Shown: positions 38,818 to 47,077 of the stretch, piece after piece
How positions within the stretch are numbered: position 1 is the stretch's first letter
How the letters are laid out: the number at the start of each line of letters is the position of its first letter
Assembly (NCBI GenBank): GCA_023391535.1
Contig: JAEWAU010000081.1
Span: 1 to 62,192, forward strand
DNA length: 62,192 bases
Source: Bacillota bacterium
GTDB lineage: Bacteria; Bacillota; Clostridia; Oscillospirales; Ethanoligenentaceae
Direction of reading: 5' to 3'
The notes under the pieces: model-generated
Told to the model about the DNA's origin: nothing
Database searches by the model: none
The model's input: only the letters and a program-made list of their open reading frames with translations
Made by a program: the position numbers and the translations under genes

Positions 38818-39012
38818 CGCTTATGGTGTTTCCCCAAAGGGACGCCTTCCGAAATGTTTTTCCTTATCGCCGGAGGCAGCGGACGAAGCGCAGCTTCTCC
38901 CGGCCGTTTATGGATTCGCCGCCGCTTTCTTGACTTCATTTGCAAGAACCAGTAAAATACAATTGGGTGTAGATTCAGAAAGATATACTCATATATATCC
39001 AGAGGCTGTTTT

Positions 39013-40053
39013 ATGAATATAAAGGATATCGCGCGCATCTGCGGCGTGGGGATTTCCACGGTTTCACGGGTCATCAACAATTCGGGCCCCGTCAGTGAGG
39101 AAACCCGCATGAAAGTGATGGACGCTGTGACGCAATATAACTTTATCCCCAACAGCAGCGCCCAGAACCTTAAAATCGCGCAGTCGAAAAATATTGCCTT
39201 GCTGGTCAAGGGCATTTCCAACCCGTTTTTCAATAAAATCGTTCCGATCATTGAACAGAAAGCCGCGCTGCGCGGAACGCCGCTGTTCATTCAGAACGTG
39301 GATAATATTACCAACGAATTCGACGTTGCCATACAGGAGGCTAAGAGCCGGAACCTGTGCGGCGTGATTCTGCTGGGAGGCTATTACACCTATACGGAAG
39401 AAAAGTTCCGGCAGCTTGGGATTCCCTGCGTGCTGGTGACTATTTCAGCCGGCAGCGACGTGGACCCTTCCTTATATTCCAGCATCACGCTGGATGACGA
39501 GGCCGAGGGTTTCCGGGCCACCGAATACCTGATCGGGCTGGGGCACCGCCGCATCGGTTTCCTTTATAAAAACCCGGCCGAAGCCGCCACGCCGAACGCG
39601 CTGCGCTACGACGGATACTGCCGTGCCCTGCACGAATACGGTATTCCGCTTGACGAGGGGCTGGTTGCGCAGTTTTCGGCTGCGAACGGCGCGGCGGAAT
39701 CCGGCTACCATATCGGTTTCCAGATGATGAAGCAGCTGCTCAGCCGCAATCACGATATGACGGCGCTGTTTGCTTTTTCGGATGTTTTGGCTATCGGCGC
39801 GGCAAAAGCGGCGTTTTCAACGGGGCTCCGGGTCCCCGGCGATATTTCCATTTTGGGCTTCGATGGAATCGAGCTTGCGGAATATTATCAGCCGGCTCTG
39901 GATACGATGTTCCAGCCCGCTTCCGAGATGGCGCTTTCGAGCATCAATCTTTTGTTCGATATGATTCAGGGCGGCAAGGCGCGGCACATCGTTTATAAAG
40001 CGATGCTGCTCAAAAGGGGCTCCTGCACGGGATTGCGGGCGGGGAAGCAATAG
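39013..40053 (+). CDS. LacI-family transcriptional regulator
   Basis: 346 residues. The N-terminal helix-turn-helix is MNIKDIARICGVGISTVSRV followed by the hinge region ending KIAQSKNIALLV. The periplasmic-binding-like core includes GLGHRRIGFLY and the C-terminal ISILGFDGIELAEYYQPALD. It most likely senses the sugar handled by the GH94/GH39/importer genes and binds the operators at 34794 and 34840. No paralogue is seen in the window. Confidence 0.95.
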   Translation: MNIKDIARICGVGISTVSRVINNSGPVSEETRMKVMDAVTQYNFIPNSSAQNLKIAQSKNIALLVKGISNPFFNKIVPIIEQKAALRGTPLFIQNVDNITNEFDVAIQEAKSRNLCGVILLGGYYTYTEEKFRQLGIPCVLVTISAGSDVDPSLYSSITLDDEAEGFRATEYLIGLGHRRIGFLYKNPAEAATPNALRYDGYCRALHEYGIPLDEGLVAQFSAANGAAESGYHIGFQMMKQLLSRNHDMTALFAFSDVLAIGAAKAAFSTGLRVPGDISILGFDGIELAEYYQPALDTMFQPASEMALSSINLLFDMIQGGKARHIVYKAMLLKRGSCTGLRAGKQ

Positions 40054-40097
40054 TGCCCGCATCCGTATCGGACGGGAAGGAACGGGAATAAGGCCAT

Positions 40098-41243
40098 ATG
40101 AGTGCAATTCTTTACAGAAAGGCGACGGAAAACGACCGGGAAAACATCATCCGTTTTGCCGATTCCGTTTTTGCCGGAATCGGGCAGATCTCCGATTTTG
40201 CCTCCGTAATGCCCAAGCTTTACGGGCCGGAGACGGATACGTCCTCCTGCCATACCGTTGCCGTGGCGGACGGAAAAATTGTGGGCGCCGTGCTCGGCTA
40301 CCCGATGGAACTGTGTATTCTGGGCGAGAGGTTCGCGGCGGTCGGCATCGGCACCGTTTCGGTGGCGGAGGATTTCCGGGGCCGGGGCATCATGCAAAAG
40401 CTTTTGACCGACGTTTTATCCCGGGCGGAGAAGCGGGGCGCCGACCTTGCCGTTTTGGGCGGGCAGCGCCAGCGGTACGAATATTTCGGTTTTGAGCCGT
40501 GCGGCGCGGCGGTGGATGTAACGGTGACACGCGGCAACCTGAGCCATCTGTTCCGTGGCCGCAGCCCGCAGCCCTTCCGCTTTGCCGCATTGGAAGAGGA
40601 GCTCTATGCACCGGCGCGCGCGCTCCGGCAAAAATCGTTTTACGTGGAGCGCGGAGAAAAGGAATTCGGCGCCGTCTGCCGCACATGGGGGAACGTTCCG
40701 GAAGCCATTTGGAGCGAAGGGGAGTTTTTCGGTTATCTTGTCCGTTCGGAAGACGGCGCGTCCGTTGTGGAACTGGAGCTGCAGGATGTGACCCGGCTGC
40801 CCGACGTGCTCTTCCAACTGCTTTTGCATACGGGCAGGCAGAGCGTGTGCCTGGAATTTTCCGCTTCCGATGCGGAAAAGCTCCGTGTTCTGGATGGATT
40901 CTGCGATGGAATATCCACCCGGGAATCGGAAAACTTTCGGATTTTCCGCTATGAAAAACTGGTTGCGCAGCTCATGCGGCTGAAGATGCGCGCTGTGCCG
41001 CTGTGCGACGGAAAACTGGTGCTGCAGCTCGGGCGGGAGCGGCTCTGCATCGAAGTGGAAGGCGGCCGCGTCGCGGCGGCGCCGTCCGGCGGCGCGCCCG
41101 AGGCGTCTTTTTCGGATCGCGAGGCTCTGCGGCTGCTGTTTTCGGCCGGCTCGGCGTTTTTCCGCACCGGGCCGGAATTGCCGGCGTGCGCCGGCTCCTG
41201 GTTCCCGCTGCCCCTTTACTGGCCGGTGGCCGATCAGGTATAA
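40098..41243 (+). CDS. GNAT N-acetyltransferase, Eis-like layout
   Basis: 381 residues. The N-terminal GNAT fold (about 1-150) has the acetyl-CoA loop VSVAEDFRGRGIMQKLLTDV and GQRQRYEYFGFEPCG. A second, degenerate GNAT-like region and a C-terminal SCP2-like sterol-carrier domain (about 290-375) follow, as in Eis-type enzymes. The substrate is unknown. The gene overlaps nothing and is followed by pcp after 37 nt. Confidence 0.85.
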   Translation: MSAILYRKATENDRENIIRFADSVFAGIGQISDFASVMPKLYGPETDTSSCHTVAVADGKIVGAVLGYPMELCILGERFAAVGIGTVSVAEDFRGRGIMQKLLTDVLSRAEKRGADLAVLGGQRQRYEYFGFEPCGAAVDVTVTRGNLSHLFRGRSPQPFRFAALEEELYAPARALRQKSFYVERGEKEFGAVCRTWGNVPEAIWSEGEFFGYLVRSEDGASVVELELQDVTRLPDVLFQLLLHTGRQSVCLEFSASDAEKLRVLDGFCDGISTRESENFRIFRYEKLVAQLMRLKMRAVPLCDGKLVLQLGRERLCIEVEGGRVAAAPSGGAPEASFSDREALRLLFSAGSAFFRTGPELPACAGSWFPLPLYWPVADQV

Positions 41244-41280
41244 GCGCAGCGGTTCCATTTTTGAAAGCGGGGCGCTTTGG

Positions 41281-41892
41281 ATGAAAATTCTGGTGACGGC
41301 GTTCGAGCCGTTCGGCGGGGAGCAGATCAACCCCGCGCAGGAGGCTGTGCGGCGGATGCGCGCGCCGGAGGGCGCGGAGCTTGTGAAGCTTGGCGTTTCC
41401 ACGGCGTTTCGGACATGCGTGGAAACGGTGCACGCGGCAATGCGGCGCGAGGCTCCGGACGCGGTGCTCTGCGTGGGGCAGGCGGGCGGCCGCCCCGGGC
41501 TCACGGTGGAGCGGGTGGCGATCAATATCGACGATGCCTCCATCCCGGATAACGAGGGGGAACGGCCGGAGGATGTTCCGGTCGTCGCCGGCGGCCCGGC
41601 TGCCTATTTTGCCACGCTGCCCGTGAAGAGCATCGTCGCGGATATCCGGAAGGGCGGCCTGCCCGCGGCCGTTTCCAACACCGCGGGGACGTTTGTCTGC
41701 AACCACCTGATGTATGGGGTGCTCCATTTGGCGGCGTGCGAATTCCCCGCTGTGCGGGGCGGCTTTCTCCACGTGCCGTATCTCCCCCGGCAGGCCGCGG
41801 GCCGCGCCGATACGCCTTCCATGTCGCTCGCCGATATCGTCCGCGGCTTGGAAATCGCCGTGCGGACCATTGCGCGCGAAACGGCCCTGTGA
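41281..41892 (+). CDS. pcp: Pyrrolidone-carboxylate peptidase (pyroglutamyl peptidase I)
   Basis: 203 residues, normal length. It removes N-terminal pyroglutamate from peptides in the cytosol. Catalytic triad residues are recognisable: Glu78 (LTVERVAIN), Cys140 (NTAGTFVCNHLMYG) and His164 (GFLHVPYLP). The N-terminal ILVTAFEPFGGEQINPA is the family signature. It is probably cotranscribed with the GNAT gene. Confidence 0.96.
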   Translation: MKILVTAFEPFGGEQINPAQEAVRRMRAPEGAELVKLGVSTAFRTCVETVHAAMRREAPDAVLCVGQAGGRPGLTVERVAINIDDASIPDNEGERPEDVPVVAGGPAAYFATLPVKSIVADIRKGGLPAAVSNTAGTFVCNHLMYGVLHLAACEFPAVRGGFLHVPYLPRQAAGRADTPSMSLADIVRGLEIAVRTIARETAL

Positions 41893-42029
41893 ATCGCCTG
41901 CGGCCTGTGCGGCCGCGGGAGCGGCAGGGTACGGAGTCAATCATGGATATATGTGGGAAATGTTGTAATTTCCTATGGGGATATGGACGAAAAAATGGGA
42001 GAAACTATTTAATTTACCCGTTAAGTATT

Positions 42030-42058
42030 GACAAATTCCGCTTGTCCACATATACTGG
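42030..42058 (+). promoter_or_regulatory. Sigma-A promoter of the riboswitch leader
   Basis: Consensus TTGACA (42030-42035), 17-nt spacer, TATACT (42053-42058). The transcript would begin near 42065, 18 nt before the first aptamer, and the leader is about 490 nt long. Confidence 0.9.
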
Positions 42059-42082
42059 AATTGTAAAAAGATTATTCGTTGT

Positions 42083-42153
42083 GGCAAACCTGTCGAAAGG
42101 CAGGGACGCAAAGCCAAGGGCCTAAAGCCGAAAGGCCACGACAGCCGGTTGCC
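42083..42153 (+). ncRNA. c-di-GMP-I riboswitch (GEMM-I), copy 1
   Basis: 71-nt aptamer. P1 is formed by GGCAA and TTGCC. The conserved ACC, GAAA tetraloop (TGTCGAAAGGCA), GGGACGCAAAGCC core, and second hairpin with the GCCGAAAGG receptor followed by CGACAGCCGG are all present. It binds cyclic di-GMP. It is followed by a terminator at 42175-42206. Confidence 0.97.
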
Positions 42154-42174
42154 GAATAAGAGTTGTGTTTGTTC

Positions 42175-42211
42175 AGCTCTTTCCGGCAGTTCGGAAAGAG
42201 CTTTTTATTTT
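42175..42211 (+). terminator. Riboswitch 1 expression platform (terminator)
   Basis: AGCTCTTTCCG (42175-42185) pairs perfectly with CGGAAAGAGCT (42192-42202), followed by TTTTATTTT. AAGAGTTG (42158-42165) can pair with the terminator's 5' arm, and GCCG of P1 can extend that helix to CGGC. This antiterminator competes with P1, so ligand binding should favour termination (OFF). Confidence 0.85.
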
Positions 42212-42235
42212 ACCAATAAAGCATCCCACGATATG

Positions 42236-42306
42236 GGCAAACCTGCCGAAAGGCAGGGACGCAAAGCCAAGGGTCTAAAGCCGAAAGGTCACGACAGCCG
42301 GTTGCC
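42236..42306 (+). ncRNA. c-di-GMP-I riboswitch (GEMM-I), copy 2
   Basis: A 71-nt aptamer that differs from copy 1 at three bases, all within helices where pairing is kept through G-T or G-C exchanges. All core nucleotides are identical. Confidence 0.97.
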
Positions 42307-42329
42307 GAAAGGGAGTTGCATACAGATGG

Positions 42330-42364
42330 GGCTTTTTCCGGCGTGCCGGAAAATGCCGCTTTTT
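42330..42364 (+). terminator. Riboswitch 2 expression platform (terminator)
   Basis: GGCTTTTTCCGG (42330-42341) pairs with CCGGAAAATGCC (42346-42357), one T-T mismatch, loop CGTG, then GCTTTTT. GCCGAAAGGG just after the aptamer can pair with CTTTTTCCGGC as an antiterminator overlapping P1. Confidence 0.75.
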
Positions 42365-42398
42365 CGTGTCGAAATTAAATACAGAACCCACCGATAAT

Positions 42399-42469
42399 GG
42401 CAAACCTGTCGAAAGGCAGGGACGCAAAGCCAAGGGTCTAAAGCCGAAAGGCCATGACAGCCGGTTGCC
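42399..42469 (+). ncRNA. c-di-GMP-I riboswitch (GEMM-I), copy 3
   Basis: A 71-nt aptamer that differs from copy 1 at two bases and from copy 2 at three, again with helices intact. No terminator follows. A 7-bp hairpin (42477-42483 with 42489-42495) and the ribosome-binding-site hairpin follow instead. Confidence 0.97.
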
Positions 42470-42503
42470 GAAGTGAGTTGCAAATTTCTTGCAACATCCA
42501 ATG

Positions 42504-42550
42504 GCGCTCCAGGCGGGTTGCTGTAACTGCAACGTGCAGGAAGGGAGCGC
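42504..42550 (+). promoter_or_regulatory. Hairpin masking the ribosome binding site
   Basis: GCGCTCC (42504-42510) pairs with GGAGCGC (42544-42550), which is part of the GGAAGGGAG ribosome binding site of the beta-helix gene. An inner stem GTTGC/GCAAC strengthens it. This suggests translational control by the third aptamer. Confidence 0.65.
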
Positions 42551-42555
42551 ATACG

Positions 42556-43986
42556 ATGTTAATGGACAAGAAGTGGAAGGGCATAGTCACTCTCCTTGTC
42601 GCTGCTGTAATGATCCAGACGGGCAGCATGCCCGCGTTTGCAGCAGGAGTGCATTCCGGCACCAGTAAGGGGGCAGTTTCCTCCATGAGCAGGAGCAGGC
42701 CCAGCACAACCTCCTCGAGTGCATCCTCGAGCGGGACGTCCATCTCCGCTGGAACTACGGCTCCGATCGATTCCACGGGAATTCTGAACAACAGCTACTG
42801 GGGCATTGTGCCGAACAAGAGCGGCGCGGCGAGCCAGAACACGCAGAATATCACCAAAGCGCTGGCCTGGGCGGCCGCGCAGGGCAAAACCACCGTCATG
42901 CTGGCCACGGCCACATACTACGTCAACGGTGTGGATAATGCAGGGCCTTTGCCGCAGACGGGCGGCATTTCGGTTCCCTCCGGTATCACATTCAACCTCA
43001 ACGGCTCCACGCTGATCCAAATCGCCAATTCTTCCGTTTCCTACAGCCTCCTCAACATTACGAAACAACAGAATGTTACGGTCACCAACGGTACACTGGT
43101 CGGGGATAGACAAACCCACGATTATTCCAACGGGGAAACCAACGAGTTCGGATTCGGCATCGATGTGAACGGCAGCACAGGCGTGACGCTGAGCAATTTG
43201 TCCATTTCGCAGATGACGGGCGACGCCATCATCCTGAGCGGCGCGGATGCCGATCTTGCCAAGGGCGGGAGCATCAGCAAGAATATCACGATCAGCGGCT
43301 GCCAGCTTTTCAGCTGCCGCAGGCAGGGCATCAGCGTCATCGGCGCGGATACCGTCGCTATCCGGAACAACAACATCCATGATATCAAAGGTACCGATCC
43401 CGAGTCGGGCATCGATCTGGAAGGTGCATGTGATTGGCCCGTTACAAACGTGATGATCACCGGAAACACCATTCTCAATGCCAACCAGGCCGCGGTCGTA
43501 TTCTCCACTCACTCTTCCAACTGCACGCTTTCCGGCAATACGCTCAACAACAACGTCAGCGTCATCGTAGGCAGCGGCCACAAGGTTCTGAACAATAAGA
43601 TCAGCGAGGGCGGCGTGCTGGGGTTCGGTACGAATCAGGTTTCCAAGCTGAGCATCCAGAACAACACGCTGACGGATGCCTATATTTTCTGTGACGCACA
43701 GCCCAGCGCCGTTGTTTCGGGCAACACCATTACCAACGGCTTTATCAAATTTTCCAACAGCACCGGCGCCGTAACGGGCAATATATTGAACAGCTCCATC
43801 TGGTATCAGGCGGCTATTTATATCATCGCAGATGGAACCAAGGGCACCGGAAGCTACCAGTGCTATGCGCTCAACAACAAGATGTCCGGAACCTATAAGG
43901 GGCTGTATTCCACCTCTACGTATTCCGGGTTGAGCGTTCTCACAAGCGCGACAGCGCAGTACAGCACGTTCCTATCAACGTTTTAA
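42556..43986 (+). CDS. Secreted right-handed beta-helix protein under c-di-GMP riboswitch control
   Basis: 476 residues. The signal peptide is MLMDKKWKGIVTLLVAAVMI plus QTGSMPAFA, cleaved before AGVHS. A Ser/Thr-rich linker (about 40-75) leads to a parallel beta-helix with Asn-rich coils: NGTLVGDRQTHDY, NEFGFGIDVNGSTGVTL, MTGDAIILSGADAD, CRRQGISVIGADTVAIR and SGIDLEGACDW. The fold is shared by pectate lyases, C5-epimerases and adhesins. No sortase, S-layer or dockerin signal is seen, so it is probably released or matrix-bound. ATG 42556 follows GGAAGGGAG. It is about 50% similar by eye to the protein at 44096. Confidence 0.9.
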   Translation: MLMDKKWKGIVTLLVAAVMIQTGSMPAFAAGVHSGTSKGAVSSMSRSRPSTTSSSASSSGTSISAGTTAPIDSTGILNNSYWGIVPNKSGAASQNTQNITKALAWAAAQGKTTVMLATATYYVNGVDNAGPLPQTGGISVPSGITFNLNGSTLIQIANSSVSYSLLNITKQQNVTVTNGTLVGDRQTHDYSNGETNEFGFGIDVNGSTGVTLSNLSISQMTGDAIILSGADADLAKGGSISKNITISGCQLFSCRRQGISVIGADTVAIRNNNIHDIKGTDPESGIDLEGACDWPVTNVMITGNTILNANQAAVVFSTHSSNCTLSGNTLNNNVSVIVGSGHKVLNNKISEGGVLGFGTNQVSKLSIQNNTLTDAYIFCDAQPSAVVSGNTITNGFIKFSNSTGAVTGNILNSSIWYQAAIYIIADGTKGTGSYQCYALNNKMSGTYKGLYSTSTYSGLSVLTSATAQYSTFLSTF

Positions 43987-44012
43987 AAGCTCTTGCCCCG
44001 TGAAAGCGGAAT

Positions 44013-44070
44013 AAAGAACCCTTGGGCGATGAAAAATCGTAGTTCTATCATCGCCCGAGGGTTCTTATTT
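44013..44070. terminator. Shared bidirectional terminator between the two beta-helix genes
   Basis: AAGAACCCTTGGGCGATGA-type left arm (44014-44031) pairs with the arm at 44048-44066, one mismatch, with T-rich flanks on both strands. It ends both converging transcripts. Confidence 0.85.
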
Positions 44071-44095
44071 GTTTCCTGATATTTTTGCGGCAAGC

Positions 44096-45388
44096 TTACT
44101 TGCTTAATGCCAACTTCTTTTGCGCATCTGCAATCTTGACGGGAACAGTATAATGTCCGGAAATCTGATTTCCGGAAAGCAGGACGGAGTAATTGGAACT
44201 GCCTGCGCCCTGTTTGCTGTTCATGTCCAGCATAATGCCATACTCTATGGCGCCGCCCGTATTGGTAAGCGTGTTCCCGTAGATTGCTCCGGAGCAGTTA
44301 CTGAAATAAATGACATTGTTCCGAACATTATTATAGCGGATGGTGGTGTTGGTATTGCCCATGCTTACGATAAACCCGCCGTTCAGCGTGTTTTTCTCCA
44401 CCAGGGTGTTTACCACCTTACCCGTATAAAAAACCAGAATTCCATCACCGCTGATGTTGTTGCCGCGGATTACATTCCCGATACCGTATGCCACCGCAAT
44501 TTCACCGTCGATGGTGTTGTTCTCCAGAACACAGTTCTGCGAACCGATATGGAAAACCACCGAAGCGTTCCCGAAATCCCGGAGCACGTTGTTGTGGATG
44601 TGGACGTTGCTCACAGTCCAATCCAGACTGGATTCCAGATCAATGCCATTTTCGCAGCCGTCATATCCGTGGATGTTCGAAATCTGGCAGCCGGAAATAT
44701 CCACGGTGTCCGCCCCCACCACGCTGATGCCCTGCCTGCGGCAATCCGTCAGTTTGCAGCCGGTGATGGTGATATTCCTGGAAAGCTTTCCGCCCTTGGC
44801 AAGCGGGTAATCGTTGCCTTCTACGACGATGGCGTCGCCCATCATCTTGCTGATATTGAGGCTTTTCAGCGTGGCGTTCTGGGCGGCGTACACATCGATG
44901 CCAAGCCCGAATTCATGGTCCTTGCCGGCCGTGTAGCTGTGGCTGTACCGTTCGCCGATCAGGGTGCCGTTTTCGATTGTGACGTTTACCGAGAGCGGCA
45001 GCGTGAAGATGGCGTATCGCGTGGATGCGTTCGGCAGGGCCTGCAGCGTGGAGCCGCCGAGATCCAGCGTGATATGGGAAGGCACCAGAACGCCGGAGTT
45101 TCCGTTGGCGCAGGCGTCGATATAGTAAAGGGCTTTCTGCAACCGAACGGTGCCGATGCCCTTGGCGCCGGCCCACTGCAAGGCGCGGCTGATATTCTGA
45201 GCGTTTTGCGTCCCTTTCGCGGTGCTTCCCGGCGTGATGCCCCAGTACGCATTGCTGATTACGCCGGTTGCGGAATCGATGGGCAGCGGCGCGGAGGAAC
45301 CGGCGGCGGAAGCTTTGGGAACAGTGAGAAACACCAGGGTGAAAAACCCAGCCAGAAAAGTCCAGGCGACCATCCGTTTTGCTTTCAT
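44096..45388 (-). CDS. Secreted right-handed beta-helix protein, EPS-operon paralogue
   Basis: 430 residues. The signal peptide MKAKRMVAWTFLAGFFTLVF plus LTVPKASA is cleaved near AGSSA. The beta-helix repeats align with the plus-strand neighbour: NGTLIGERYSHSY, HEFGLGIDVYAAQNATL, MMGDAIVVEGNDYPLAKGGK, CRRQGISVVGADTVDI and NGIDLESSLDW. It lacks the Ser/Thr linker of the paralogue. AAAGGAG precedes ATG 45388. It is the last gene of the EPS operon, 32 nt after the flippase, so it is made together with the polymer. It may bind, trim or epimerise it. Confidence 0.9.
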   Translation of the reverse strand: MKAKRMVAWTFLAGFFTLVFLTVPKASAAGSSAPLPIDSATGVISNAYWGITPGSTAKGTQNAQNISRALQWAGAKGIGTVRLQKALYYIDACANGNSGVLVPSHITLDLGGSTLQALPNASTRYAIFTLPLSVNVTIENGTLIGERYSHSYTAGKDHEFGLGIDVYAAQNATLKSLNISKMMGDAIVVEGNDYPLAKGGKLSRNITITGCKLTDCRRQGISVVGADTVDISGCQISNIHGYDGCENGIDLESSLDWTVSNVHIHNNVLRDFGNASVVFHIGSQNCVLENNTIDGEIAVAYGIGNVIRGNNISGDGILVFYTGKVVNTLVEKNTLNGGFIVSMGNTNTTIRYNNVRNNVIYFSNCSGAIYGNTLTNTGGAIEYGIMLDMNSKQGAGSSNYSVLLSGNQISGHYTVPVKIADAQKKLALSK

Positions 45389-45420
45389 CTTTCCGTCGTC
45401 TCCTTTATTGTTGCGTTGGT

Positions 45421-47004
45421 TTAGTGTTCGAGTCGTCTTTCCAGAATCGAGCGGAACGGCTTTTGAATTCTGCTCGGCAGAATTGAGGCGATCAGGGGAA
45501 GCGCGGCTTTAAATTCTTTACTTCGAAAATAGATCAGCCCATACAGCACGTTTGGAAGGATACAGCAGACGACGCCTTTCACCAGAAACCAGAGGATTCC
45601 GTAACCGGGGAGCTTAGAGCAGGCGAAATAGGTAATCGCGCAGATCCCGGCTGTTATCAGGGCGTATTTGGCGTTTTGCAGGAAAAACGGCGCGCTCTTC
45701 TGCGTTTTGAAATAGTAGCGGAAGACGATGGTGGTGCCATAGCAGAAGTTGACGAAGAACAGGGCGATCATCGTGGCGCCTATAATACCATATACGCCAA
45801 ACCATTTTCCAAGAATATAATTCAGCGCAATATTTGAAATCGCCTCGATGATCGACCGGTAACGGGATTCCCACCACAAGCCGTTGGATTCCAGGTAGAT
45901 GGAGCGGATATCGCCCATTTTCAGCAGATAGAAATAGGCGCAGAACAGAACGACGGTGAGATTGTCGAACATCATCGTTTTGCCCACCCAGAGCAGCATG
46001 AAATGCTGGTAAAGGCACAGCAGGCATACGGTGCACCAGCCGGAGAGCCACATGTAGAGGAAATGGATGTTCATCATATCGCCGTAATTTTTTTCGGTGC
46101 TCTCCGTTACGGTGCTGTTCCCCACGCCGGCGACGATAGCCGACGCAACAATGGCCAGCATCGAGATCACGGCGCTCATGACGAAGTAGTAGTTGGTGTA
46201 GATGGCCGTCACCGTCAGCCCTAAAAAAGCGGAGACGAAAATGCTGTCGAACGAGTTCCGCGAAGCCTGGGAAGCCCGCATGAGCATCAACCCGCCCACT
46301 TTAACACGGATATCTTTCCGGGTTTCGCTTTTAACCATGCCGCGGCAGGAGATCTCCGGAAAAGTCTTCTTTGCCAGCGCCGCCGTGTAAAGATTGACGG
46401 CGATGCTGGAAAGAACGGTGACGCCGATGAACAGATAGTAGTTCCGAAGCCATACGATGAGTATAATCTGAACGGTATATGTCACAAGGTTGACGACCAT
46501 GGTGACTTTGCTGATGATATCATACCGCTGGTAGGCGTTCACCAGCGTACCGTAATAGGCGAAGTTGAAGTATCCCACCACCGTGCCGCAAAGGTAGATC
46601 AGATAGGCGAAGAAGATGTTCACGTTTTGCGGGTGGCTGCCGCTTATAAAGCGCGGCAGAAGCGGGACGACCAGTAGCCCGAACACGAGAATGATGCTTC
46701 CGATGATCCGGTAGACCTTCCGGAAAAAATTCATCAGCGCGCAGAGGGCGTCGATATCGTCCTCGGCGATGGGCCGGTACATGCTGAAGGCAATGGCGCT
46801 GCTGAAGCCGAGCTCCGTCAGGTTCAAAACCGAAAGAATGGACGAGTACAGGCTGTTGAGGCCCAGATACTGCACGCCAAGATACCGGATCAGGATAGTC
46901 CGAATGAGAAAAGGGGCAACCAGGGCCAGCGTCTGGTTCGCTACGCCGTATTTCAGGTTGCGCTTCGCGTTTTTGGTGCGTTCCAGCTTCAAAGGGAGAA
47001 CCAT
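45421..47004 (-). CDS. Polysaccharide flippase (Wzx/MATE-like, PST family)
   Basis: 527 residues with 12-14 membrane helices. The start is NLKYGVANQTLALVAPFLIR, followed by TILIRYLGVQYLGLNSLYSS, the usual beginning of Gram-positive EPS flippases. It would move lipid-linked repeat units across the membrane. It lies between a glycosyltransferase-like gene and the beta-helix gene. Confidence 0.92.
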   Translation of the reverse strand: MVLPLKLERTKNAKRNLKYGVANQTLALVAPFLIRTILIRYLGVQYLGLNSLYSSILSVLNLTELGFSSAIAFSMYRPIAEDDIDALCALMNFFRKVYRIIGSIILVFGLLVVPLLPRFISGSHPQNVNIFFAYLIYLCGTVVGYFNFAYYGTLVNAYQRYDIISKVTMVVNLVTYTVQIILIVWLRNYYLFIGVTVLSSIAVNLYTAALAKKTFPEISCRGMVKSETRKDIRVKVGGLMLMRASQASRNSFDSIFVSAFLGLTVTAIYTNYYFVMSAVISMLAIVASAIVAGVGNSTVTESTEKNYGDMMNIHFLYMWLSGWCTVCLLCLYQHFMLLWVGKTMMFDNLTVVLFCAYFYLLKMGDIRSIYLESNGLWWESRYRSIIEAISNIALNYILGKWFGVYGIIGATMIALFFVNFCYGTTIVFRYYFKTQKSAPFFLQNAKYALITAGICAITYFACSKLPGYGILWFLVKGVVCCILPNVLYGLIYFRSKEFKAALPLIASILPSRIQKPFRSILERRLEH

Positions 47005-47077
47005 CCTTTCGCGCTTGCCCGGGAAAAGGCAACCTGCAAACCTGCATCCTAATTCTGTATTTGAACAAATATCGGCA

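Noticed and set aside
38689..38955. 88-codon plus frame after the binding-protein gene
   Set aside because: It spans the operon terminator, lacks a ribosome binding site and matches nothing recognisable.
42080..42480. CRISPR-like direct repeats
   Set aside because: The three 71-nt repeats are far apart, structured and match GEMM-I aptamers; they are too long and too few for CRISPR.
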